A stretch of 64,000 bases of DNA from Streptomyces sp. NBC_00483 (lineage in GTDB: Bacteria; Actinomycetota; Actinomycetes; Streptomycetales; Streptomycetaceae), in assembly GCF_036013745.1 (NCBI RefSeq), contig NZ_CP107880.1:7750001-7814000 (forward strand), given 5' to 3'. The notes under the pieces were generated by a model that was given only the letters and a program-made list of their open reading frames with translations, was not told the origin of the DNA and ran no database searches. Positions 15,926 to 23,562 of the stretch are shown in pieces. Each line of letters opens with the position of its first letter. The stretch's first letter is position 1. The position numbers were made by a program, and so were the translations under genes.

Positions 15926-17163
15926 GTCCCGAGTCCGTTCTTGCGCAGTGTGCCGCCCTGCGCGACGAGGACGACGTTCGCCGGGTCGGCGAGCAGCGCG
16001 ATGTCCGCGAGCGGGTCGCCCTCGCACAGCACCAGGTCGGCCCGCTTGCCCGCCTCCAGCGTGCCGATCTCGGCTTCCAGGCCCAGGAGTTCGGCGGCGG
16101 AGCGGGTGCCGGTGGTGATCGCCTGCAGCGGTGTCATGCCGAGGGCCACGAGGTGGGTGAGCTCGCGCAGGTTGCGGCCGTGCGGCACCATCGCCGCGTC
16201 CGTGCCCATGGCGATCTTCACGCCCTCGGCGATCGCCGCGGAGATGTTCTCCTTGGTGATCCCGGACCAGCGGATCTTCTTCTCGTAGTGGTACGGCTCC
16301 ATCGTGGCCTTGTCGATGCCGTCGAAGACCGTGGAGAGCGTCGGGACGACGAACGTGCCCCGCTCGCCCGCGAGTTCGCGGGCCTGCGCCGACATGCCGT
16401 AGCCGTGCTCGACGCTGGTGACACCGCCGCGGATCGCGTTGAGGATGCCCGCCGTGCCCTGCGCGTGCGCGGCGACCGGGCGGCCGCCGTGTCGGGCCAA
16501 CTCCTCGACGACGGTACGGATCTCGTCCTCGGTCAGGCCCTCGTCGTCGGGGTGGTCGTAGGGGCTCGACATGCCGCCCGTGGCACACACCTTGATGACA
16601 TCGGCGCCCGCGCGCAGCAGCTTGCGCACGGCGAGCCGCACCTCGTCCGGGGTGTCGGCGATCTCGCCCATCCCGGAGCTCGGGTCGAAGCCGCACTCGG
16701 TGGCGAAGTCGGCGTGGCCGCCGGTGTGACTGAGGATGCGGACCGCCGTGTGGATGCGCGGTCCCGTGGTGAGTCCCTGGGCCACGGCCGTGCGGTAGCC
16801 GGCGGGCAGGCCGCCCAGGTCGCGGACCGTGGTGACACCCGCGTCGAGGGTGGCGCGCAGCCGCTGCGCGGTGCGGAACACCTCGACCGTGGTGTCCTGC
16901 TCGTAACGGCGCACCATCTGGCGGGCGGACTCGACACCGAGGTGGACGTGGGTGTCGATGAAGCCGGGGAGCAGGGTGCGGCCTGCGGCGTCGATGGTGA
17001 CTACGCCGGGCAGGGCGTCCGGCGCCGTCGCGGCGGGCCCCGCGTAGGCGATGAGGCCCTCGGCGTCGACGACGAGCGTGGCGTTCTCGACGGGCGCGGC
17101 GCCGGTGCCGTCGATCAGGCGGGCGTTGGTGATACGGAGCGAGGAAAGCTGTTGGGAACTCAT
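15922..17163 (-). CDS. Metal-dependent amidohydrolase (Xaa-Pro/acyl-amino-acid dipeptidase type)
   Basis: This 413-residue member of the amidohydrolase superfamily has HVH at residues 72-74 (GFIDTHVHLG), the bridging lysine in ADVIKVCATGG, histidines in AHAQG and EHGYG, and the aspartate of MGTDAAM. These define a binuclear metal site in a TIM barrel; the closest known groups hydrolyse dipeptides with C-terminal Lys, Arg or Pro, or related N-acyl amino acids. There is no signal peptide, so it acts in the cytoplasm on what the coupled AbgT transporter imports. The ATG at 17163 has no clear ribosome binding site, so a leaderless transcript is possible. Confidence 0.88.
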   Translation of the reverse strand: MSSQQLSSLRITNARLIDGTGAAPVENATLVVDAEGLIAYAGPAATAPDALPGVVTIDAAGRTLLPGFIDTHVHLGVESARQMVRRYEQDTTVEVFRTAQRLRATLDAGVTTVRDLGGLPAGYRTAVAQGLTTGPRIHTAVRILSHTGGHADFATECGFDPSSGMGEIADTPDEVRLAVRKLLRAGADVIKVCATGGMSSPYDHPDDEGLTEDEIRTVVEELARHGGRPVAAHAQGTAGILNAIRGGVTSVEHGYGMSAQARELAGERGTFVVPTLSTVFDGIDKATMEPYHYEKKIRWSGITKENISAAIAEGVKIAMGTDAAMVPHGRNLRELTHLVALGMTPLQAITTGTRSAAELLGLEAEIGTLEAGKRADLVLCEGDPLADIALLADPANVVLVAQGGTLRKNGLGT

Positions 17164-17253
17164 GAGCGAACACTGTCGGATTCGGCGATGACGAACACGT
17201 AAAATCGCAGGAACCCGACCTGGTCCACCTATCTGTGCAGGATTTCGGCCACC
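17164..17253. promoter_or_regulatory. Divergent promoter between amidohydrolase-AbgT operon and Lrp/AsnC regulator
   Basis: The 90-bp gap is the only place for promoters of both directions. CGAACAC occurs twice, at 17167-17173 and 17192-17198, a 25-bp spacing, with an AT-rich CGTAAAAT following the second copy. Repeated half sites suit an Lrp-family protein. The operator call is inference. Confidence 0.4.
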
Positions 17254-18309
17254 GTGAGCACGCAGCATTCGGAACCTTCCGCGGCGGAGCGCGCCCGGAT
17301 CGACGAGCTCGATCTCGCGCTCGTGCACGCCCTTCAGGTCAACACCCGCGCCCCGTGGACGCTCATCGGCGAGGCACTCGACATCGACCCCGTCACCGCC
17401 GCCCGGCGCTGGGAGCGGCTCGCGCGCAGCGGGGCCGCCTGGGTCGACGGGTATCTCGCGCTCGACCGCGACGAGGGGTCGGTGTACGCGCAGGTCGAGA
17501 TCGACACCGGTGGGCATCTGCCGGAGGACGTGCTGACGTCGCTCGCCGCGGACTCCCGGATGCTCAGCCTCAAGCAGACGTCCGGCGGGCGCGACCTGCT
17601 GGCCATCGTGGGCGCCTCGTCGTTCGACGACCTCGCCCGGTACACCGGGGAGCGGATCTCCCGGCTGCCCGGTGTGCGCGGCACCCGGATCCATGTCATC
17701 ACGGCGGTGCCCTTCGAGGGCGCGCAGTGGCGGCTGCGGAGCCTCACGCCGAGCCAGCGCGCGGTGCTGCGGCCCGAGCACGCGGACGCCGAGAGCCCGG
17801 TACCCGACGAGCCGATACGCCCCATCGACCGGCGCATCGCGCACGCGCTCGGCACGGACGGGCGGATGCCGCTGTCAGGGTTGGCCCGGGCGACCGGGGC
17901 GAGCACCGTCACGGTCCGGCGCAGGCTGCGGGTGCTGACGGCGGGCGGGCGGCTCTCGCTGCGGTGCACGCTGGCCCGGCCGCTCACGGAATTCCCCGTG
18001 TCCGCCGTCTACTTCGGGTCCGTGCCCGCCGAGAACCTGGACCCCGCCGTGCAGGCCCTGCGCACCCTCCCGGGCCTGCGCATGTGCAGCATCACCGCGG
18101 GCACCCACAACCTCATCCTGGACATCTGGCTGCGCACACTGGCCGAGGTGCACACCACGGAGGCACTCCTCAACCGCCGCCTCGCCGACCTCGGCCTGCG
18201 CATCACGGAGCGCGCGGTGGTGCTGCGCACGCTGAAGCACGCCGGCCGACTGCTCGACCGGCGCGGCCACAGCGTGGGCGCGGTACCCCTCAGGTCGACC
18301 GGAGACTGA
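17254..18309 (+). CDS. Double-length Lrp/AsnC-family regulator
   Basis: At 351 residues it is about twice the family's usual 150. It holds two HTH plus RAM units in tandem: the first HTH at about 17-60 (LALVHALQVNTRAPWTLIGEAL) and a second at about 190-235 (DRRIAHALGTDGRMPLSGLA), each followed by an effector-binding segment. The fused form would act as a built-in dimer. It is divergent from the amidohydrolase-abgT operon and is the obvious candidate to control it in response to an amino acid. Start is GTG with a weak AGGA 11-12 nt upstream. The last 20 bp overlap the convergent MFS gene. Confidence 0.87.
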   Translation: MSTQHSEPSAAERARIDELDLALVHALQVNTRAPWTLIGEALDIDPVTAARRWERLARSGAAWVDGYLALDRDEGSVYAQVEIDTGGHLPEDVLTSLAADSRMLSLKQTSGGRDLLAIVGASSFDDLARYTGERISRLPGVRGTRIHVITAVPFEGAQWRLRSLTPSQRAVLRPEHADAESPVPDEPIRPIDRRIAHALGTDGRMPLSGLARATGASTVTVRRRLRVLTAGGRLSLRCTLARPLTEFPVSAVYFGSVPAENLDPAVQALRTLPGLRMCSITAGTHNLILDIWLRTLAEVHTTEALLNRRLADLGLRITERAVVLRTLKHAGRLLDRRGHSVGAVPLRSTGD

Positions 18310-19765
18310 GCTCCCGCTCCTCCGCGTCCGCGTCGAAGCCCACCGGCTCCCAGCGCTTCACGAGCAGCGCGATCAGGCCGAGGACGGGCGCGCCGAGAAT
18401 CACCCAGTACACGCCGGTCCCGAGGCCGGTGCTGAGGATCGGGAAGAAGAACAGCGTGAGCGTCGAACCGAGGCGGAGCACCGCCTGGTTGAAGCCGATG
18501 CTGACGCCGCGCATGGAGGTGGGGAAGCCCAGCGAGGCGTAGCTCATGATGTGTGCGCCGGGGCCGAATCCCTGGGCGAACATAAAGGCGCCCAGCATGA
18601 GGATGCCCGCCGTCACGACGGCCGTGCCCGACGGCTGTCCGATGAGCGCGAGGACCGTGATCGCCACCAGCTGGATCGCGAAGCCCAGCGACATCATCGG
18701 CCAGGCACCCTTCGTCGACGCCCAGCGGATGCCGAGCAGTCCGCCGGTCAGGGCGAAGACGAGGTTCAGGGTGAAGGAGGACGCGATGGTGGTCAGCGGG
18801 CCCTGCGTCATGAGCGTGGCGATGATGATCGGCAGACCGAACGCGACCGCGTTGTAGCCGAAGGTCTCCGCGAGGCCGACCGCCACCGACTGGATGGTGC
18901 GGGTGCGGTACGGGCCCTTGAACAGGCGCGCGTAGGAGGCGAGCCCGGGGCGCTGCGGGCGCTCCGTCTTCCCCTCGACGTCATCGGGGACGTACGCCTC
19001 GACACCGTACGACTGCCGCAGGATGCCCGCCGCGCCCTCCAGGTCGCCCTGGTCGGCGGCCCAGGTCGGGGACTCGTTCATGTAGCGGCGGCGCAGCAGC
19101 AGGACCACGAGCGCCGGGATCGCGCCGAAGCCGACGGTGAAGCGCCACAGCCAGCCCAGGTGGGCGTCGGGCAGCAGGAAGTACAGCGCCATGATCACCA
19201 GGTAGCAGCCGCTGGTCGCCGCGTACCAGGCGGGGGACCAGGCGGCCGTGCGGGAGCCCTTGCTGCCCTTGCCGCGAAGCCGGGAGAACTCGGCGAGGAA
19301 CGCGATGGCGACCGGGATGTCCATGCCGACGCCGATGCCCATCACGAAGCGGGCGCCGATCAGCGTCCACACGTCCTGCGCCACCGAGCACACCAGCGCC
19401 GTGATGACGAAGAACAGCATGTTGGCCATGAAGACCCGGTAGCGGCCTATTCGGTCCACGAGCCAGCCGCCGACGAGCGCGCCGATCAGCGAGCCGACGC
19501 TGATCGACGCGGTGACGACGCCGGCCATCGTGGAGCTGAGGCCGAACTGCTTCGTGATGTCCGGCAGCCCGTACGCGAGCGAGCTGAGGTCGTACGCGTC
19601 GAGGAAGATGCCGCCGAGCGCGATGATCACGATCATCCGGGCGTGCTTGCCGCGCGCCGTGCCGGAGTTGACCAGGTCGGAGACGTCGGCCGCGGACCGG
19701 ATCGGCACGGGGCCGGACGCCGCCTCCGCCGGCGTGGGTGAGGGCAGGGAGGAAGTGGTGCTCAC
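18290..19765 (-). CDS. MFS transporter (metabolite:proton symporter type)
   Basis: This 491-residue carrier has twelve predicted membrane segments after a cytoplasmic N-terminus of about 45 residues. The conserved loop GGWLVDRIGRYRVF lies between segments 2 and 3, and GIGVGMDIPVAIAFLAEF is in segment 4, as in sugar-acid and aromatic-acid symporters. The GTG at 19765 is preferred because GGAAGG precedes it; an upstream extension runs through repeats. It is separated from the upstream amidohydrolase by a terminator hairpin, so it is its own unit. Substrate unknown. Confidence 0.87.
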   Translation of the reverse strand: MSTTSSLPSPTPAEAASGPVPIRSAADVSDLVNSGTARGKHARMIVIIALGGIFLDAYDLSSLAYGLPDITKQFGLSSTMAGVVTASISVGSLIGALVGGWLVDRIGRYRVFMANMLFFVITALVCSVAQDVWTLIGARFVMGIGVGMDIPVAIAFLAEFSRLRGKGSKGSRTAAWSPAWYAATSGCYLVIMALYFLLPDAHLGWLWRFTVGFGAIPALVVLLLRRRYMNESPTWAADQGDLEGAAGILRQSYGVEAYVPDDVEGKTERPQRPGLASYARLFKGPYRTRTIQSVAVGLAETFGYNAVAFGLPIIIATLMTQGPLTTIASSFTLNLVFALTGGLLGIRWASTKGAWPMMSLGFAIQLVAITVLALIGQPSGTAVVTAGILMLGAFMFAQGFGPGAHIMSYASLGFPTSMRGVSIGFNQAVLRLGSTLTLFFFPILSTGLGTGVYWVILGAPVLGLIALLVKRWEPVGFDADAEERELSLRST

Positions 19766-19792
19766 GGGGGCCTTCCGGGGTGCTGGTGTGCT

Positions 19793-19917
19793 GCGGGTGA
19801 CGGGTGTGTCACGGATGCGGGTGACAGGTGTGTCGCAGAATCGTATGCAGCCACCGGAAGGGATTCGTCCACTTGTCCGCATGCTGGTCACAGGGGTTGT
19901 TCGCATGCTGGTCACAG
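19793..19917. repeat. Two pairs of 24-bp-spaced direct repeats in the MFS promoter
   Basis: Copies at 19793-19812 and 19817-19836 share GCGGGTGAC and GGTGTGTC with two mismatches over 20 bp. A second pair, CGCATGCTGGTCACAG, is exact at 19878-19893 and 19902-19917. Both pairs have a 24-bp spacing. They lie upstream of the MFS start and could be regulator sites or slippage products. Confidence 0.7.
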
Positions 19918-19925
19918 CGGTGAGC

Positions 19926-19950
19926 GGTCCCCGGCCTTCGACCGGGGCCC
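19926..19950 (-). terminator. Terminator hairpin after the deacetylase gene
   Basis: GGTCCCCGG (19926-19934) pairs with CCGGGGCCC (19942-19950) with one mismatch and a 7-nt loop CCTTCGA. It starts 22 bp downstream of the stop codon of the minus-strand amidohydrolase gene and separates it from the MFS gene. Confidence 0.75.
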
Positions 19951-19972
19951 GCTCGGTGCGTGCGCTCGTCGC

Positions 19973-21295
19973 TCAGTGCTCGTGTTCCCCGGTGTCGCGC
20001 TTCGCGCCCGGAGTCCACTTCTGCGCGGACTCTCCGTTGAGGTCCCACACCACCTTGCCGTCGCGGACGGTCAGTTGAGTGGTGAGCTTGCGGCTGCCGT
20101 CGATCCGGTAGCCGAAGCTGTCGACGTAGCCGAACCTCCCCTTGTCGAGGGAGAACAGGGCCAGGTCGGCCGGCGCGCCGACCGAGAGATTGCCCAGGTC
20201 GGAGCGGCCGACGGCCTTCGCGGGCTTCCAGGTGGAGGCCGCGACCACGTCCTTCAGCGGCATGCCGAGCGTGAGGAACTTGCCCATGATGTTCGGCATG
20301 TCCTTCATGCCCGCGTTCATGCTGGTGATGTGCAGATCGGTGGAGATGGTGTCGGGCGCGAAGCCCTCTTTCATCGCCTCGACGGCCACGTCCCAGCTGA
20401 AGCTGCCGCCGCCGTGCCCGACGTCGAACAGCACACCGCGGTCCCGGCCCTTGTGCAGGCCCGAATTGAGCTTGCCGCTGTCGAGCAGCTCGTTGCGCAG
20501 GCCCGAGTACACATGCGAGTAGATGTCGCCGGGGCGCAGCTTCTCGCCGAGGAGCTGCTCGATCGGCCGCTCGGGGTGGTTGGCGCCGAAGTCGACCATG
20601 ACGGGGAGGTCCGCCTTGTCGCCCGCCTCCACCGCGTTGTCGACGGCGGCCCAGTCCTTGCCCTCGTAGTGCGCGGTCTTGATGCCGACGACGGTGTCCG
20701 GGTACTCGGCCGCCTTCTCGGCCGCGGGCCCCGGCTTCATGTCGCTGACGTCCTGCTCGACCTTGGCGCCGCCCATGCCCTTGCCGACGATGTTGAGGAA
20801 CGCGAGGACACGGGTCTGCGACCGGTCGATGATGTTCTTCTTGAACAGTTCGAAGTTCGCCGCTCCCGAGGAGCCCGCGTCCACCGCCGTGGTGACACCG
20901 GTGCGGAACGTGAAGCCGTCGGGCGACACCCCGTTCTTGCCGTTCGCGTAGTCGTCCTCGGGGCCCGGGAACAGGTGGGCGTGCAGATCGATGAGGCCGG
21001 GAGTGAGGTACTGGCCCGCCGCGTCGACCTTCTGTTTCGCGGCGGAGGCGTCGATGTCCCTCGCCACCTTCGCGATCTTCCCGCCCTTGACCGCGACGTC
21101 GCGGACCGCGTCCACGTGGTTCTTCGGGTCGATGACATGGCCGCGCTCGATCACCAGGTCGTAGGCCTCGGCCTTCTCGGCGGAAGGGGCCGAAGGTGTC
21201 GAGGCGCCCGCCGTCGCCGCGCCGAGCACCAGCGTCAGCGCCGCCGGGAGCACCAGCCAGTGGGCCCGCTGTCTTATGTCCTGTCCTACGTTCAT
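19973..21295 (-). CDS. Exported deacetylase-type amidohydrolase
   Basis: This 440-residue dihydroorotase-like enzyme belongs to the amidohydrolase/deacetylase group. Metal-site residues are visible in GLIDLHAHLFPG (about 98-109), the lysine of VVGIKTAHY, the histidine of YSHVYSG, and STDLH. Unlike the usual cytoplasmic members it begins with a Sec signal (hydrophobic stretch at about 12-30, ALTLVLGAATAGA). It ends the operon started by the SelA-like and RidA genes, with GGGAGG before its ATG. Related cytoplasmic pairs of this enzyme and SelA-like proteins occur in aminosugar-acid catabolism, but the substrate here is unknown. Confidence 0.85.
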   Translation of the reverse strand: MNVGQDIRQRAHWLVLPAALTLVLGAATAGASTPSAPSAEKAEAYDLVIERGHVIDPKNHVDAVRDVAVKGGKIAKVARDIDASAAKQKVDAAGQYLTPGLIDLHAHLFPGPEDDYANGKNGVSPDGFTFRTGVTTAVDAGSSGAANFELFKKNIIDRSQTRVLAFLNIVGKGMGGAKVEQDVSDMKPGPAAEKAAEYPDTVVGIKTAHYEGKDWAAVDNAVEAGDKADLPVMVDFGANHPERPIEQLLGEKLRPGDIYSHVYSGLRNELLDSGKLNSGLHKGRDRGVLFDVGHGGGSFSWDVAVEAMKEGFAPDTISTDLHITSMNAGMKDMPNIMGKFLTLGMPLKDVVAASTWKPAKAVGRSDLGNLSVGAPADLALFSLDKGRFGYVDSFGYRIDGSRKLTTQLTVRDGKVVWDLNGESAQKWTPGAKRDTGEHEH

Positions 21296-21330
21296 GAAGC
21301 CTCCCTCGTCGTTCGGTGCGGTGAGCCGAC

Positions 21331-21822
21331 TCAGATGACGGCGATGCAGTCGATCTCGACCAGCGAGTCGCCCGGGATGCCGGCCGCCGCGGCGATCGTG
21401 GTGCGCACGCCCGGTTCGGGGCCCCAGCGGCCGAGGAAGACCTCGTTCATCCCGTCGTAGTCGTCGAGGGTGTTCAGATAGACGTTGATCTTGAGGACCT
21501 TCGCCATCGAGGAGCCGACGGACTCCAGATAGCGCTCCACCTCGTTCAGCACGTGGTCGGTGTGCGCGCGGATGTCGCCCTCGAAGTGGGCGCCGATACC
21601 GGAGATGAAGACCATCGAGCCGTACGTGACGATGGGGCTGAACAGGGGGTTCTCCGGCGGCTCCGCACCGTCCGGGTAGTGCACCTCCTTGCGCGGCTTG
21701 CCCGGCCGGCCGTGCTGGGCGTCGGCCGCCGAGGCCGTGCCCGCTCCCGCCACGGCCGGTACGGCGGCGACGGCCGCCACTGCGGGGGCCCTGCGGATGA
21801 AGTCCCGTCGGTTCGAGGTCAC
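21331..21822 (-). CDS. Tat-exported RidA-family enamine/imine deaminase
   Basis: RidA proteins hydrolyse reactive enamines and imines released by PLP enzymes. The C-terminal two thirds have the RidA fold with the catalytic arginine in PGVRTTI (about residue 139) and VEIDCIAVI at the end. The N-terminus is unusual: NRRDFIRR at residues 4-11 plus a hydrophobic alanine-rich stretch is a twin-arginine signal, so a normally cytosolic enzyme appears to be exported. Start is GTG with CGGAGGA upstream. It lies between the exported SelA-like enzyme and the exported amidohydrolase. Confidence 0.87.
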   Translation of the reverse strand: MTSNRRDFIRRAPAVAAVAAVPAVAGAGTASAADAQHGRPGKPRKEVHYPDGAEPPENPLFSPIVTYGSMVFISGIGAHFEGDIRAHTDHVLNEVERYLESVGSSMAKVLKINVYLNTLDDYDGMNEVFLGRWGPEPGVRTTIAAAAGIPGDSLVEIDCIAVI

Positions 21823-21868
21823 GCGTCCTCCGATGAAGGGTTGATCGGGTGGGGTGGTGCCCTTCAGG

Positions 21869-21908
21869 TGCTCAAGTGCTCAAGTGCTCAAGTGCTCAAG
21901 TGCTCAGG
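21869..21908. repeat. 8-bp tandem repeat, five units, over the SelA-like stop codon
   Basis: TGCTCAAG is repeated four times from 21869 and followed by a fifth copy TGCTCAGG at 21901-21908. The stop codon of the SelA-like gene (21904-21906) lies inside the last copy. Slippage here would change the distance to the RidA start or, at the margin, the C-terminus. Confidence 0.9.
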
Positions 21909-23496
21909 TCTTACGGGTCGCCTTCCAACTGCCCTTGAGGTACTCGCCCAGATCGACGCTCCCGCTCATCGCGTCGCCGGTGAGCTTCCCGGTGAAGGTG
22001 TAGGAGAGGGAGTCGCCGTGCTCCTCCCCGTACGAGCTGCTCACCGTCACCTCGTCGGCGCTTACGGAACCCGTGGCGGAACGAGACACGAAGTCGCCGC
22101 GGTGGGTGCCGGTGAGTTTCGCGCCGTCCTGCTTCAGCGTCAGCTGGTGCGCGCTGGAGGCACCGGCCGCGTAGGTGATCTCCAGGGACCAGGTGCCGCT
22201 CGCGTCGACGGAGGGCGGCTTCGGCTTCGCGGGGGCCGGGGGCGGGTTCTTGAGCCGCTTGACGATGTGGTCGGCGATGATCTTCTCGTCGCCGGGTTCC
22301 AGCATGTACGGGGTGACGGCCAGGCCAGAGAGCGCCGGATCCTTGCTGCTCGCCGGGTTGATGGCGATGCGCGGCTCGCCCTCCCACAGGGCGTCCACGA
22401 TCGTCTGCCCGACGACGCCGCGCTTCTTCGCGTCCCAGAACAGGTTGAGCGTCGGTGTGCGGTTGGACAGGCCCTCCGGCTGGACGAGCTCGGAGGTGAC
22501 ACCGGGGACCGCGGTGGAGACCCGCTTGGCGATGGTCCTCAGCCATGAGGTCCACTTCGCGTACTCGGCCTTGTGGTCGCGGCGCACCCACATCTCGACG
22601 GCCGCGAGCATGCCCATGGCCTCTTCCTTGCCGACCTTGAAACCGCGCGCGTAGCCGTGGTGCGGCGCGCTGTGCACCCACGCGGCGCGCACCAGGTCCT
22701 TCCGGCCGAGCAGGATGCCCGCCGACTGCGGTCCGCGCAGCGCCTTGCCGCCGCTGTACGCGACGAGGTCGGCGCCGCGCTCCAGATGGACGTTGGGAAT
22801 GGTGAGGACCTCGGCGGCGGCGTCGACCAGGACCGGCACGTCCTTCGCGTGCGCGAGCTCGGCGATGGTCTTCAGGTCCAGCTCGCTCTCGTCGACCCGC
22901 GGCATCGCGAAGACGTACACGAGCGCGGTCTGCGGGCCGAGCGCCGCCTTCATCTCCTCGCGCGTCGCCACCTCGACGACCTTCAGGCCGACGGCGCTGA
23001 TGGCGGCCTCGTACACGTTCCGGGAGTGCTTGGGGATGACGGCCTCGGTCTTGGTGAAGCCGCTCAAGTTGGGGATCTGGATGTGCAGGTCCGGGTTGCC
23101 GCCCGCCGTGCAGGCCGCGGACGCGTGGGTCAGGGCGGCCGAGCAGCCGGAGCTGACCATGCCGAACTCGGCGCCTGTCAGCTCGCCGAGCCGTCTGCCG
23201 ACGCCGTCGGCCAGCTCGTCCAGCTGCACGTACTGCCGGGACGCCGCGTCGATGGCCTCGCGCACCTCCGGCAGGATCAGCGAACCGCTCAGGACGGTGT
23301 AGGTGCCACGGCCGTTGATGAGGGGGCGTACGCCGATGCGCTCGTAGCCGCCCTTCTTCGGTGCGGCGCTGCTCTTCGGTGTGGCCCCGTCGGCCGCCAC
23401 CGCCTCTCCCGCGAACAGCGGGCCGAGCGCGAGCGCCCCGCCGGCCGCTGCGCTGCGCCCGAGCATCGCCCGACGTGTGACTGGGTCAGTACGCAT
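21904..23496 (-). CDS. Tat-exported SelA-like PLP-dependent enzyme with extra C-terminal beta domain
   Basis: This 530-residue fold-type I PLP enzyme resembles SelA-like ammonia lyases. K251 in AYSGGKALRGP is the likely Schiff-base lysine and D225 in VLVDAAAE the ring-nitrogen partner. Residues 1-35 are a twin-arginine signal (TRRAMLGRS, then an AXA-like site); Tat export would suit a protein folded around PLP. From about 435 to the end there is a separate beta-rich domain (ASGTWSLEITY to GSWKATRKT) not present in cytosolic relatives. ATG at 23496 has GAGGG 6 nt upstream; a TTG at 23508 is a weaker choice. First gene of a three-gene operon. Confidence 0.85.
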   Translation of the reverse strand: MRTDPVTRRAMLGRSAAAGGALALGPLFAGEAVAADGATPKSSAAPKKGGYERIGVRPLINGRGTYTVLSGSLILPEVREAIDAASRQYVQLDELADGVGRRLGELTGAEFGMVSSGCSAALTHASAACTAGGNPDLHIQIPNLSGFTKTEAVIPKHSRNVYEAAISAVGLKVVEVATREEMKAALGPQTALVYVFAMPRVDESELDLKTIAELAHAKDVPVLVDAAAEVLTIPNVHLERGADLVAYSGGKALRGPQSAGILLGRKDLVRAAWVHSAPHHGYARGFKVGKEEAMGMLAAVEMWVRRDHKAEYAKWTSWLRTIAKRVSTAVPGVTSELVQPEGLSNRTPTLNLFWDAKKRGVVGQTIVDALWEGEPRIAINPASSKDPALSGLAVTPYMLEPGDEKIIADHIVKRLKNPPPAPAKPKPPSVDASGTWSLEITYAAGASSAHQLTLKQDGAKLTGTHRGDFVSRSATGSVSADEVTVSSSYGEEHGDSLSYTFTGKLTGDAMSGSVDLGEYLKGSWKATRKT

Positions 23497-23562
23497 CCGA
23501 ACCCTCAACTTCCGCCTCGTTGACCGGTGTTGGACACACGCTAGGAACGCCGCCGTCCGGCG

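Noticed and set aside
14360..17173. 937-codon frame that could suggest an amidohydrolase-AbgT fusion
   Set aside because: The amidohydrolase is in a different frame (15922-17163); the extension is out-of-frame shadow, and AbgT starts at 15925.
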